A stretch of DNA of 64,000 nucleotides from Desulfovibrio sp. ZJ369 (GCF_011039085.1 NZ_JAAKEI010000011.1:1-64000), one strand, 5' to 3'; counted from the stretch's first letter, positions 24,425 to 33,454 are shown. Translations and numbers: made by a program. The notes: generated from the sequence alone by a model not told the origin.

Positions 24425-25540
24425 ATGAAGAAACTGTTTTCACTGTTTTTATCCTTGGCTTTTATCCTGTCCTGCGGGTTTTCCACGGCGTCGGCAAAGA
24501 CCTATGAGCTGAAAATCCAGACCTCCCTGGCCACCTCAAGCATGTATTTCAAGACGCTGGAGCGCCTGAAAAAAAATATTGAGGAGCTCTCTCAGGGACA
24601 AATCAAGGTCGAACTGTTCGCGGACGGCGCCATTGTCAAAGGTTTCGAGATTTTCGACGCCGTAAGCGAAGGCCTGGTCAACGGCGGCATGAGCTGGACG
24701 CACTGGGCCTCGGGCAAGCACCCCGCGGGCACGCTGTTTTCAGCCCCCATCGGCGGCCTGGGTTACGGCCTCGACCAGATGGCGCAGCTCTCCTGGATGT
24801 TTGAAGGCGAGGGCCTCAAACTGCTCAACGAATACTATCAGAACATCCTGAAGCTGGACATGATGTCCTGGCCCGTGCTGCCCATGGGTCCCGAATGCTT
24901 CGGCTGGTTCAACAAAAAATACACGTCCCACACGGAGATCAACAAACTGACGTTCCGGGCGCCTCCGGGCGTGCCCGCTGAAGCCTTCAAGGCAATGGGC
25001 ATGCCCGTGGTGTCCATGGCCGGCGGCGATATCATCCCGGCCGCGCAGCGCGGCGCCATTGACGCGGCCGAATGGATCGCCCCGGGCGAGGACATCGTCA
25101 TGGGCTTTCCCGAAATCTGGAAGCACTACTATCTGCAGGGCCTGCACCAGGCCATTTCCATCGGCGACGTGTACATCAACAAGACCTGGTTCGAGGCGCT
25201 GCCCAAGCACCTCCAGGCGGCCATCAACGTGGCCATGAAGGCCTGCGTCACCGATCAGTTGCTGAACGGCATCAAGGTCAACTCCCAAGCTCTGGAAAAG
25301 ATGGTGCGCGAAGACGGCGTGGTCATCGAGGAAACTCCGGCCGACTACTACCCCGCCTTCATGAAGGCGGCGCGCACGGTCATCGCCAAGTACGCCAAGG
25401 ATCCCTTCTTCAAGAAGGTGCACGACTCCCAGATCGCCTGGGCCAAGCTCACCGTGCCTTTCCAGGTGCGTTCCAACGGCCTGTATTACATGATGGGCAA
25501 AACCGCCATGGATGAGGGCATCATCACCGACTACAAATAA
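24425..25540 (+). CDS. dctP: TRAP transporter periplasmic substrate-binding protein
   Basis: 371 residues with a signal peptide (MKKLFSLFLSLAFILSCGFS, cleavage after ASA). The mature protein is DctP/TakP-like: LFADGAIVKGFEIFDAVSEGLVNGGMSWTHWASGKHPAGTLF, and the signature arginine region NKLTFRAPPGVPAEAFKAMGMPVVSMAGGDIIPAAQRGAIDAAEW, where the conserved Arg usually binds a carboxylate. The closest-looking group binds 2-oxo or hydroxy acids, often with a cation. GAGGAG precedes the ATG at 24425. It heads a dctPQM operon, with dehydrogenases downstream that suggest the cargo is an alcohol or hydroxy acid. Confidence 0.9.
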   Translation: MKKLFSLFLSLAFILSCGFSTASAKTYELKIQTSLATSSMYFKTLERLKKNIEELSQGQIKVELFADGAIVKGFEIFDAVSEGLVNGGMSWTHWASGKHPAGTLFSAPIGGLGYGLDQMAQLSWMFEGEGLKLLNEYYQNILKLDMMSWPVLPMGPECFGWFNKKYTSHTEINKLTFRAPPGVPAEAFKAMGMPVVSMAGGDIIPAAQRGAIDAAEWIAPGEDIVMGFPEIWKHYYLQGLHQAISIGDVYINKTWFEALPKHLQAAINVAMKACVTDQLLNGIKVNSQALEKMVREDGVVIEETPADYYPAFMKAARTVIAKYAKDPFFKKVHDSQIAWAKLTVPFQVRSNGLYYMMGKTAMDEGIITDYK

Positions 25541-25678
25541 ACGACTGGCGCGAACGCGCGGGAACCCTTGCTCCCGCGCGTTCGCGGCATGCCGCGCACG
25601 TCGACGGAAAACGTCGGTTTTTTCGCCGGACCGACCGCCCCGCACAACGACGGGAGGCTTGTTGCACAGGAGGACGTT

Positions 25679-26263
25679 ATGTCTCAATCGCTTGAACTGG
25701 CCATGGCGCAGGTAGCGCCGGGCCCCAAAAAAATCGTCGCCGCCGTGGACGGGTTCAATGCCGGCGTGGGCAAGCTTACCGCATGGCTGGCCATCCCCAT
25801 GATGCTTTCCATCATGTACGAAGTGATCATGCGCAATATCTTCACCGCGCCCTCCATCTGGGCCATGGACATGGCCATAATCCTCTACGCCATCCACTTC
25901 ATGCTCGGCTCTCCTTACTGTCTGCTGACCGGCAACCACATCCGCACGGACTTCTTCTACCACGCCTGGTCGGTCAAAACCAAAGCCGCGGTGGACATGG
26001 CCAACTACATCATCTTTTTCTTTCCCGCGCATCTGGTCTTTCTGTATATCGCCATCGCCTATGCCTGGAAATCCTTCATACAGAATGAGGTTTCCGTCAC
26101 CAGCCCGTGGATGCCGGTCATCTGGCCAGCCAAGTTCGCCATTCCCGTATGCGTGGCCCTGACCCTGCTGCAGGGAGTCTCTGAAGTGATCAAGTGCTGG
26201 TACCGCTGGAAGACCGGCCAAAATCTCTGGAACAGCGACCAACTCGGCGAAGCCAAGGACTAG
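25679..26263 (+). CDS. dctQ: TRAP transporter small membrane subunit
   Basis: 194 residues with four membrane helices, the standard DctQ layout. VGKLTAWLAIPMMLSIMYEVIMRNIFTAPSIWAMDMAIILYA and GSPYCLLTGNHIRTDFFY (after the first two helices) match the family. AGGAGG lies 5 nt before the ATG at 25679. It has an N-terminal cytoplasmic stretch of about 25 residues. Works with DctM in sodium- or proton-driven uptake. Confidence 0.9.
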   Translation: MSQSLELAMAQVAPGPKKIVAAVDGFNAGVGKLTAWLAIPMMLSIMYEVIMRNIFTAPSIWAMDMAIILYAIHFMLGSPYCLLTGNHIRTDFFYHAWSVKTKAAVDMANYIIFFFPAHLVFLYIAIAYAWKSFIQNEVSVTSPWMPVIWPAKFAIPVCVALTLLQGVSEVIKCWYRWKTGQNLWNSDQLGEAKD

Positions 26264-26297
26264 CCGCCGGTCAGGGCATCTGAAGGAGATCACCCTC

Positions 26298-27620
26298 ATG
26301 GATATATCAAATGAAATGCTGGCGGTCCTGTCTATCATCTCTATGTTCGGCCTGTTCTGTACGGGCTTCCCCATTTCCTACACCATGATTTTCAGCGGCC
26401 TGCTGTTCGGCTTTCTCGGCTTCGGCAAGCTGGTCTTCCACCTGCTGACCATCCAGTTCTGGCAGGTCATGAGCGACCCGGTCATGGGCGCCATCCCCTT
26501 CTTTCTGCTCATGGGCTATCTTCTGGAAGGCGCCGGGCTCATGGACAGGCTGTTCCGATCATTCCAGTTGCTGCTGGCGCGGCTGCCCGGCTCCCTGTAC
26601 GGGGCCATCAGCCTGACGGGCACCATTTTCGCCGCGGCCACGGGCATTGTGGGCTCTTCGGTCAACCTGCTCTGCATCATGGCCGAGCCCTCCATGCGCC
26701 GCAGCGGCTACGACATCCGCATGGGCGCGGGCTGCATCGCCGCCGCCGGAACCCTGGGCATTCTCATCCCGCCCAGCATCATGCTGGTGGTGCTCGGCCC
26801 CATCATGGGTCTGCCCATCACGGACCTTTTCGCCGCCGCCATCCTGCCCGGCCTTCTGCTGGCGGGCATTTACATCGCCTATTCGCTGATCAGGTGCGCC
26901 ATCTGGCCCAAGTACGGTCCGCCTCTGCCCAAGGAGGAGCGCGCCACCAGCATGGTTCGTGTATTCAAGGAGCTGTTCATCGGGGCGGTGCCGCTGGCCC
27001 TCCTCATTTTCGCCACTCTGGGCAGCATTCTCTGCGGCATCGCCACGCCCACCGAAGCCTCGGCCTGCGGGGCCTTCGGCGCGCTGGTTCTGGTGATCGC
27101 CTACGGCAAATTCACCTGGAAGGGAGTGTCCAAGGCCCTGCACAGCACCATTCTGCTTTCGTCCATGATCCTGATCATGATCGCCTCCTGCAATTTCTTC
27201 GGCGCCGTGTTTTCCCGTCTGGGCGGCGCGGTGGCTCTGTCCAACGCCCTGCTGGGCATGGATATCGCCCCCATGTTCATGCTGGTTCTGATCATGGCCA
27301 TCATCTTCTTCATGGGCTGGGCCATGGAGTGGGTGCCCATCGTGCTCATCTTGGTGCCCCTGCTGATTCCCGTGGTGGAAGCCATGCACTTCGACAAGCT
27401 GTGGTTCTGCCTGGTGGTGGCCGTGACCTTGCAGACTTCCTGGCTCTCGCCGCCGGTGGCCCTCTCCTGTTACTTTATCAAGGGAAGCCTGCCGCACTGG
27501 CCGCTGAACGACATCTATAAAGGCATGTTTCAGTATATCGGCTGCCAGTTGGTGGGGCTTATCCTGATCATCATGTTTCCCGCCATCGTGACCTGGCTGC
27601 CCAATTATCTGAAACAATAA
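26298..27620 (+). CDS. dctM: TRAP transporter large membrane subunit
   Basis: 440 residues and about 12 membrane segments, the usual DctM length. Visible family blocks: GFPISYTMIFSGLLFGFLGFG, GAIPFFLLMGYLLEGAGLMDRLFRSFQLLLARLPG, AATGIVGSSVNLLCIMAEPSMRRSGYD, AAAGTLGILIPPSIMLVVLG, and GIATPTEASACGAFGALV (cation-site region). AGGAGAT precedes the ATG. 34 nt after dctQ. Confidence 0.93.
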   Translation: MDISNEMLAVLSIISMFGLFCTGFPISYTMIFSGLLFGFLGFGKLVFHLLTIQFWQVMSDPVMGAIPFFLLMGYLLEGAGLMDRLFRSFQLLLARLPGSLYGAISLTGTIFAAATGIVGSSVNLLCIMAEPSMRRSGYDIRMGAGCIAAAGTLGILIPPSIMLVVLGPIMGLPITDLFAAAILPGLLLAGIYIAYSLIRCAIWPKYGPPLPKEERATSMVRVFKELFIGAVPLALLIFATLGSILCGIATPTEASACGAFGALVLVIAYGKFTWKGVSKALHSTILLSSMILIMIASCNFFGAVFSRLGGAVALSNALLGMDIAPMFMLVLIMAIIFFMGWAMEWVPIVLILVPLLIPVVEAMHFDKLWFCLVVAVTLQTSWLSPPVALSCYFIKGSLPHWPLNDIYKGMFQYIGCQLVGLILIIMFPAIVTWLPNYLKQ

Positions 27621-27681
27621 CATCCGCCCGTGGGCGCGGCCGCGTCTTGGCCGCGTCCACGCCAACACCCGGAGTGCGCCC

Positions 27682-28398
27682 ATGCGCATCAGCACCGTCC
27701 TGCTGCTCCTCTGCCTCCTGCTCCCGGCCGTGGCGCTCTTCCGGCCTCAGGCCGCTTTTGCCGGTCGCGAGATCCCCCGGACCTGCGTCACGGCAGCGCA
27801 ATGCGCCACGGATCGAAAAAGCCAACCCGTACTCTTTGCCTCCTACATTTTCGGGCTGCCCAGGGCGCAGGCTGTGAAACTGCCGGGCGCGCGGCCCGGC
27901 CAGGGGGAATTCGCCAACGACGTCATCCTGCCCGAAGCCTCGTTCGCCGGGCTGTCCTGGACCGTGCGACTGGAGTTCCGCGAGGATGCGCTGGTGCGCG
28001 TGAGCCTGATGGGGGCCGGCGACGCCCAACGGCTTGCGGCGGTCAACAGCAGCCTGCGCGAGATGGGCTTTGAAATGCTGGCCATGCTCGCGGACGGCGC
28101 GCGTCTGGACTTTCCGGCCATCCTCAAGACCGGGGGCCCCGACGAATTGCAGCGCCGGATTAAAAATCTGCACGACAAAAAAAATCCGGTCCGCCTGAGC
28201 TACGCCTGGTTCGACACCCGGCAGATCAGCCGCGAGACAAAAGTCATGGCGCGCAATCTCTCCGAACTTTTGCAGGTGGTAGCGGCCGAAACGCGCGAAG
28301 CCGAGGTGACCCTGCTGGGCGACGGCAAGGGCAATGTGGTCCATATACTCGTGGATTTCAGCCTGCCGGTGCTGGAGCTGCAAACCTATAACCGGTAA
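27682..28398 (+). CDS. Exported protein of unknown function at the end of the TRAP operon
   Basis: 238 residues, not recognised. A signal peptide covers residues 1-28 (hydrophobic LLLLCLLLPAVALF, cleavage near AAFA). The mature part contains RTCVTAAQC and is otherwise soluble, with mixed alpha/beta character; the C-terminus reads VHILVDFSLPVLELQTYNR. It starts 61 nt after dctM on the same strand and is followed by a terminator, so it is probably the last gene of the dctPQM transcript and may act in the periplasm with DctP. Confidence 0.7.
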   Translation: MRISTVLLLLCLLLPAVALFRPQAAFAGREIPRTCVTAAQCATDRKSQPVLFASYIFGLPRAQAVKLPGARPGQGEFANDVILPEASFAGLSWTVRLEFREDALVRVSLMGAGDAQRLAAVNSSLREMGFEMLAMLADGARLDFPAILKTGGPDELQRRIKNLHDKKNPVRLSYAWFDTRQISRETKVMARNLSELLQVVAAETREAEVTLLGDGKGNVVHILVDFSLPVLELQTYNR

Positions 28399-28456
28399 AG
28401 CAGAGCCATTTTCCCAACGCAACCCACTCCAGGCAGCTCCGTTTTTATGACGGTGG

Positions 28457-28495
28457 AAAGGCCTGCCCGGCAACTGGCCGGGCAGGCCTTTTTTC
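28457..28495 (+). terminator. Rho-independent terminator of the TRAP operon
   Basis: A 15-bp stem AAAGGCCTGCCCGGC / GCCGGGCAGGCCTTT with a 5-nt loop, followed by a T-rich run. Confidence 0.93.
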
Positions 28496-28550
28496 TTTTG
28501 AAATTATTCTCATGGCCGGTTCCCGGCCTTTTCTCCGAAAAAAAGATGCG

Positions 28551-28567
28551 TGTCGCATTTGCGATAG
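28551..28567. promoter_or_regulatory. Operator-like site upstream of the dehydrogenase operon
   Basis: Exact copy of the 17-bp site at 24174 (TGTCGCATTTGCGATAG), again preceded by an A-run. It is about 127 bp before the dehydrogenase ATG and follows the TRAP terminator, as expected for the start of a separate co-regulated transcript. Confidence 0.65.
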
Positions 28568-28692
28568 AAAAACAGCCCCAAAAAGCAAAAACATGATGGC
28601 AACCGCCGGAAGGTGGAAAGCCTGCCGCATTGCCGCGGCATCCGTTCAGCCCGCCGCCGGGATCACTTCAGTATCAGGAGGAGTGCAAGACT

Positions 28693-29844
28693 ATGTTTTC
28701 GAGTTTCCAAACCGTTGAGCGGGTGGTGTACGGCCGGGGCGTCGCGGCGAAACTGGGCGACGAGGTTCTGCGCCTGGGCTGCCGCAGCGTCGCCGTGATC
28801 ACGGACAAGGGCCTGGTGAACGCAGGCATCCACACGCCGCTGCTCGAATCCCTCAAAAACGCGGGCGTGGACGCTCTGCTCTATGACAAGGCGGAGCTGG
28901 ATCCCACGCCGGAATCCATTGAAAAGGCCGCGGCCTGGGTCAAGGCGAACAAGGTCGATCTGCTGGTGGGCCTGGGCGGCGGCAGCTCCCTGGACAGCAC
29001 CAAGGCCACGGCCCTGCTGGCCGTGCATGAGGGCCCCATGAGCCGGTACTTCGGCCTGCATAAAGTGCCCTCGGCCTGCATGCCCACCATCCTGATTCCC
29101 ACCACCGCGGGCACGGGCAGCGAAATGACCTCCAATGCGGTGCTCAATGATCCGATCACCAACTCCAAGCAGGGCACGGTCAGCGATTATCTCTACGCCA
29201 GGGTGGTCCTTCTGGATCCGGAACTGACCGTGGGCCTGCCGCCCTTTTACACGGCCATCACCGGTCTGGACGCCCTGGTGCACTGCATTGAGTCCTATGT
29301 GAGTCTGCATGCCACGCCCTTCACGGATGCCCTGAATCTTCAGGCCATGCGCATGATCTCGGACAACATCCGCAGGGTCTACGCCAACGGCGGCAATATG
29401 GAAGCGCGCGAGCAGATGCTCTACGGCGCGGCCATCAGCGGCATGGGCTTTTCCAACACTCAGAACGGGATCATTCACGCCCTGGGCATGTCCGTGCCCT
29501 CGGAGCATCATATCCCTCATGGCCTGATGATGGCGGTCTGCGCGCCCATGGGCATGACCTTCAACGCCCTGGCCGCGCCGGAGAAGTTCGCGGTCATTGC
29601 GGAAATCCTGGGCAGCGCGCCTGCCGGAGCCTCCACGCGCGAAAAGGCCAAGAGCGCCGCCGCGGGCTTTGTCAGCCTGATGGATGACCTGGACATCAAG
29701 CAGGGCCTGTCCAATTACGGCATCCGCCGCGAGGAGCTGCGCACCGTGGCCGAGCTGGGCGCGGCCTACAAGCGGCTGATGGACAGCAATCCGCGCAAGG
29801 GCACGGCCGACGTGCTCGAAAAGCTTTTGGAACAGTTTTATTGA
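28693..29844 (+). CDS. Iron-containing (group III) alcohol dehydrogenase 2
   Basis: 383 residues. Fe-ADH motifs: GLGGGSSLDSTKATALL (nucleotide-binding), IPTTAGTGSEMTSNAVL, and metal-ligand blocks ITGLDALVHCIESYVS, GIIHALGMSVPSEHHIPHGLMMAV. Only moderately like the first Fe-ADH of the window, so not a recent duplicate. AGGAGGAG precedes the ATG at 28693; an upstream in-frame ATG is weaker. With the aldehyde dehydrogenase 118 nt downstream it probably oxidises the TRAP-imported substrate to an aldehyde. The reverse reaction (for example reduction of sulfoacetaldehyde) cannot be excluded. Confidence 0.88.
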   Translation: MFSSFQTVERVVYGRGVAAKLGDEVLRLGCRSVAVITDKGLVNAGIHTPLLESLKNAGVDALLYDKAELDPTPESIEKAAAWVKANKVDLLVGLGGGSSLDSTKATALLAVHEGPMSRYFGLHKVPSACMPTILIPTTAGTGSEMTSNAVLNDPITNSKQGTVSDYLYARVVLLDPELTVGLPPFYTAITGLDALVHCIESYVSLHATPFTDALNLQAMRMISDNIRRVYANGGNMEAREQMLYGAAISGMGFSNTQNGIIHALGMSVPSEHHIPHGLMMAVCAPMGMTFNALAAPEKFAVIAEILGSAPAGASTREKAKSAAAGFVSLMDDLDIKQGLSNYGIRREELRTVAELGAAYKRLMDSNPRKGTADVLEKLLEQFY

Positions 29845-29962
29845 GCAACGCTCGCGGCCGAGAACAGCGTAAACAGTCCGCACGGCCCTGCAACGCCACA
29901 GAACGCGGCAACACCCTCTCCGCGCGAACATGCAACTGCCCTTTGAGGCACAGGAGTTGACG

Positions 29963-31495
29963 ATGTCCGACTTATCCTACGTCAAAATCAAAAACTTCAT
30001 CAACGGCCAGTGGCGCGAGGAGCCGGGCGCGCCGGTCAAGCCACTGTACAATCCCTCCACCGGCGAGCAGATTGGCGAAGTGCCCATGTCCGGGCCGGAA
30101 GCCTGCGAGGCGGCCATCGCCACCGCCTGGGAAGCCTACCAGACCTGGCGCGAAGTGCCGGTGGCCAAGCGCGTGGCCTATGTTTTCAAACTGCGCGAGG
30201 GCATGATCCGCAATCATGAAAAGCTGGCCCAAGGCATTGCCTGGGACCAGGCCAAGCACATCTCCGAAGCGCGCGGCGAAGTGCAGCGCGTCATTGAGAT
30301 TCTGGAATCCGCGTGCGGTACGCCCTCGCTGATCCAGGGCGACGTTTTGGATCAGGTCTCGGGCAACATTTCCGTCAAGGTGGTCAGGCAGTCCCTGGGC
30401 GTGTTCGGGGGCGTGGCGCCCTTCAACTTCCCGGCTCTGGTCTTCGGCTGGTTCATTCCCTACGCCATTGCCGCGGGCAATACCTTCATCTTCAAGCCTT
30501 CCACCCAGTCGCCCTATTTCATGCAGTTGATCTGCGAGCTCTTCCAGGAGATCGGGCTGCCCGCGGGCGTGGTCAACGTGATCCACGGCGACCGCTCCAT
30601 CCCCGGCACCTGGTATGAAGATCCGCGCATGGCCGGGGTCTGCCTGGTGGGGTCCACTCCCACGGCCAAAAAGATGGCCGAGGGCTGCGCACGCGGGGCC
30701 AAGCGTTCCATGCTCCTGGGCGGGGCCAAAAACATGCTCCTGGTCATGGAAGACGCCAACATGGACATCTTTGTGGATAACTTCCTGAACTCCTGCTACG
30801 GCTCGGCCGGGCAGCGCTGCCTGGCCGGTTCCATTGTGGCCGCAGTGCCCGAGATCTACGACACGGTCATAGAGCGCATTCTGGAAGCCTCCAAAACCGT
30901 CAAAGTGGGCGACGCCTTTGATCCCGACGTCTACATGGGCCCGCTGATCTCCCGCGCCGCGGCCGACAATGTGGCGAAATATGTGGACATAGCCCTTGCC
31001 CACGGCAAATGTGAACTTATTCTGGATGGGCGCAACCCTGTCCTGCCCGAAAAGAACAAGAACGGCTATTTCGTCGGACCCACGATCATCAAGGACGTGA
31101 CGCCCTGCAATCCGCTGTTCACCACCGAGGTCTTCGGGCCGCTGGTGGCCACCATCAAAGTGGCGGACATGGACGACGCGCTCAACCTGATCCGCGCCTC
31201 GGAATTCGGCAACGGCGCGTGCATCTTCACCCAGAACGCCTATTACATCGAGCGTTTCAGCCGCCTGGCCGACGTAGGCATGGTGGGCGTGAACGTGGGC
31301 ATCTGCGCCCCTCATCCCTATGTGCCCTTCGGCGGCATCAAGGGTTCCCTTCTTGGCACAAACAAGGTACAGGGCAAGGATGGCCTGAACTTCTTCACCC
31401 AGAACAAAGTTACAACGGTGCGCACGCACCATCCCAAGGGCGCGACGCCCAAAGCCTCCACAAACAGCTCGGTACGATCCTGCGTGGCCTCATAA
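29963..31495 (+). CDS. Methylmalonate-semialdehyde-type (CoA-acylating) aldehyde dehydrogenase
   Basis: 510 residues. The catalytic Cys is in YGSAGQRCLAGS (about residue 284). The region that carries the general-base Glu in ordinary ALDHs (ELGGK) reads LLGGAKN, as in CoA-dependent MmsA/IolA enzymes, which lack this Glu and transfer the acyl group to CoA. Other blocks: PSTGEQIGEVPMS, FNFPALVFGWFIPYAIAAGNTFIFKPS, FTTEVFGPLV. Likely reaction: semialdehyde + CoA + NAD to acyl-CoA, with decarboxylation if the substrate is a (methyl)malonate semialdehyde. CAGGAG precedes the ATG at 29963. A short basic tail (PKASTNSSVRSCVAS) extends past the usual C-terminus. Confidence 0.87.
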   Translation: MSDLSYVKIKNFINGQWREEPGAPVKPLYNPSTGEQIGEVPMSGPEACEAAIATAWEAYQTWREVPVAKRVAYVFKLREGMIRNHEKLAQGIAWDQAKHISEARGEVQRVIEILESACGTPSLIQGDVLDQVSGNISVKVVRQSLGVFGGVAPFNFPALVFGWFIPYAIAAGNTFIFKPSTQSPYFMQLICELFQEIGLPAGVVNVIHGDRSIPGTWYEDPRMAGVCLVGSTPTAKKMAEGCARGAKRSMLLGGAKNMLLVMEDANMDIFVDNFLNSCYGSAGQRCLAGSIVAAVPEIYDTVIERILEASKTVKVGDAFDPDVYMGPLISRAAADNVAKYVDIALAHGKCELILDGRNPVLPEKNKNGYFVGPTIIKDVTPCNPLFTTEVFGPLVATIKVADMDDALNLIRASEFGNGACIFTQNAYYIERFSRLADVGMVGVNVGICAPHPYVPFGGIKGSLLGTNKVQGKDGLNFFTQNKVTTVRTHHPKGATPKASTNSSVRSCVAS

Positions 31496-31510
31496 AGGCC
31501 GCGGCCTGAG

Positions 31511-31536
31511 CGGCGGGAGGGGCGTCCCTCCCGCCG
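31511..31536 (+). other. GC-rich hairpin between aldehyde dehydrogenase and regulator genes
   Basis: CGGCGGGAGGG pairs with CCCTCCCGCCG over a 4-nt loop, with no T-run after it. It may partly uncouple the regulator from the dehydrogenase transcript. Confidence 0.5.
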
Positions 31537-31550
31537 GTTCGGAGCAGTTT

Positions 31551-32246
31551 ATGGATATTGCAGCGACTCCAAAAAACATCTTAGACAGTGAAATGGCCCG
31601 CATCGGACATGTGGCGGATCTCAACCGGGAATGGGAAGACGTGCTGCACTATGCGGTCAAAGTCGTTTATCCCAAGGGCGCCGTCATCCCCCATCAGAAA
31701 GCCCGGGGCATATACTATCTGGCCAAGGGCTCGGTGACCATCTCCTACACTTCCTCCTGCGGGCGCGGGCGTCTGACCCTGTACATCGAACCCGGCTGCC
31801 TGTTCAACGAGGCGCGCACCCTTTCCGGCTATGATCCGGACGGGCGCTTTGTCTGCACCTCGGATGTGGAGGTCTGGCGCTTTCCCGAACATCTGCTGGA
31901 AAATGCCGACTTCGTGCGCGAGCATCCCGCGCAGATCGTCAACCTGCTGCGTTCCATGGGCGTGAAAATGCTCATCCACTACACCTTTCTCGCGGACATG
32001 GGCATCGGCAGCCATGTGGTGCATCTGTGCCGCTTTATTTTGAGCCTGGCGCGCAAGAACAGGAACAGCACAACCTTTCCCTGCCGCATGACCCAGCAGG
32101 AGGTGGCGGATCTGCTGGGCATCCACAGGGCCACGCTGGCCAGAGCCCTGCAGCGGCTCAAGCGGAGCGGCGCAATCACTTCCTTCACGTCCCGCAAGGT
32201 GCAGATCAGCGACTGGAACCTCCTGGTCGCCCTGGCCAGCCAATAG
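31551..32246 (+). CDS. Crp/Fnr-family transcriptional regulator
   Basis: 231 residues: a cyclic-nucleotide-binding-type beta-barrel sensor domain (about 20-140; GAVIPHQKARGIYYLAKGSVTISY), a dimer helix (about 145-170) and a C-terminal winged helix with MTQQEVADLLGIHRATLARALQRLKRSGAI (about 183-212). The sensor lacks the FNR N-terminal cysteine cluster, so the signal is unknown, perhaps a metabolite or heme ligand. It lies directly downstream of the dehydrogenase pair, and the duplicated palindrome at 24174 and 28551 is the best candidate operator. The stop TAG belongs to the repeat at 32244. Confidence 0.88.
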   Translation: MDIAATPKNILDSEMARIGHVADLNREWEDVLHYAVKVVYPKGAVIPHQKARGIYYLAKGSVTISYTSSCGRGRLTLYIEPGCLFNEARTLSGYDPDGRFVCTSDVEVWRFPEHLLENADFVREHPAQIVNLLRSMGVKMLIHYTFLADMGIGSHVVHLCRFILSLARKNRNSTTFPCRMTQQEVADLLGIHRATLARALQRLKRSGAITSFTSRKVQISDWNLLVALASQ

Positions 32247-32356
32247 AGCGTTTTTTGATTGAAAATATCCATTTTCAATCAGTTCGCTGCCATCATTTCC
32301 CCGCAAGCGGGACAAGCGCCTGAAAAGCGTGATTTTCAGGCTCATTCGGCGCGGGC
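32244..32356. repeat. TAGAGC repeat, GATTGAAAAT subfamily, copy 2
   Basis: Starts with the stop codon of the regulator (TAGAGCGTTTTTT), continues with GATTGAAAAT/ATTTTCAATC and TTCGCTGCCATCATTTC, and ends CTCATTCGGCGCGGGC, as in the copy at 23484. Confidence 0.75.
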
Positions 32357-32467
32357 GGCTCTGCTTCCGGGGCCGCCTTTGCGCGGCAATGCGCCGCAAG
32401 GGCCTTGAAAGCCGCGGCGCGGCTCTCTTTTGAACAAGGTGGCCCCCATGCGGCGGCCGCGTCGGGC

Positions 32468-33454
32468 TCAGCGGGCATAGCCGTGAGGATGGTTTTTGTG
32501 CCACTCCCAGGCAGAAGCGATCATGTCTTCAAGGCCGGTTTCGGGCCGCCAGCCCAGAACTTTTGCCGCCCTGGCCGCCGAGGCCACCAGCCGGGCCGGA
32601 TCGCCCGGTCGCCGCGGCCCGGCCGCGATTTTGATCTCCCGCCCGGTGACCCGGCGCGCTGCCGCGATCATTTCCATGACGGAAAAGCCCCGGCCATTGC
32701 CCAGATTGCAGATTTCGCTCGCCCCGCCGCGCCGCAGGTAGTCCACGGCGCGCAGATGCGCGTCGGCCAGATCCGTGACATCCAGATAGTCGCGGATGCA
32801 GGTGCCGTCCGGGGTAGGATAGTCCTGGCCGAAAACGGTGATTTGCTCGCGCAGGCCCAGAGGAACTTGCAGGATCAGCGGGATCAGATGGCTCTCAGGC
32901 CGGTGATCCTCGCCGATCTCCCCGCCGGGCCAGGCTCCGGCCACGTTGAAGTAGCGCAGGGAGACCGAACGGATGTGGTGAGCTTTGCCCACCCAGCGCA
33001 TTATCGTCTCCATAATCAGCTTGCTCTCGCCATAGGGATTGCAGGGCCGGGTCGGATCGCTCTCCTCAATGGGCGTCCGTTCCGGCTCGCCGTAAACCGC
33101 GGCCGAAGAGGAAAAAACAAGTTTGTCCACATCATGCCGCAGCATGGCTTCCAGGAGCCTCTGCATGCCGTGCACGTTGTTGTTGAAATATTTCAGAGGG
33201 TTTTCCATGCTTTCGCCCACCAGGGAACTGGCCGCGAAATGCAGCACCGCGTCAATGTCGTTTTCGCCGAAGACCTGGTCCAGGATCGCGGCATCGCGGA
33301 TGTCGCCCTCATAGAGCCGCGCCCCGGCAGGCACAGAACCGCGGTGCCCGGTCAGGAAATTGTCGATGATGATGGTTTCCTCGCCGCGCGCCAGCAGCGC
33401 GCGCACGTTGTGCGAGCCGATGTAGCCGGCCCCGCCGCAAACCAGGATGGCCAT
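32468..33454 (-). CDS. galE: UDP-glucose 4-epimerase
   Basis: 328 residues. NAD-binding GGAGYIGSH (7-15), catalytic SSSAAVYGEP and the YGESK Tyr-Lys pair (about 142-146), RYFNVAGAWPGGEIGEDH, and the C-terminal GRGFSVMEMI and RRPGDPARLVAS blocks are typical of GalE. It interconverts UDP-glucose and UDP-galactose for polysaccharide or LPS synthesis, and also links to the glycogen genes through UDP-glucose. GGAGGAG precedes the ATG. It is a single-gene unit between repeats at 32244 and 33493. Confidence 0.93.
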   Translation of the reverse strand: MAILVCGGAGYIGSHNVRALLARGEETIIIDNFLTGHRGSVPAGARLYEGDIRDAAILDQVFGENDIDAVLHFAASSLVGESMENPLKYFNNNVHGMQRLLEAMLRHDVDKLVFSSSAAVYGEPERTPIEESDPTRPCNPYGESKLIMETIMRWVGKAHHIRSVSLRYFNVAGAWPGGEIGEDHRPESHLIPLILQVPLGLREQITVFGQDYPTPDGTCIRDYLDVTDLADAHLRAVDYLRRGGASEICNLGNGRGFSVMEMIAAARRVTGREIKIAAGPRRPGDPARLVASAARAAKVLGWRPETGLEDMIASAWEWHKNHPHGYAR

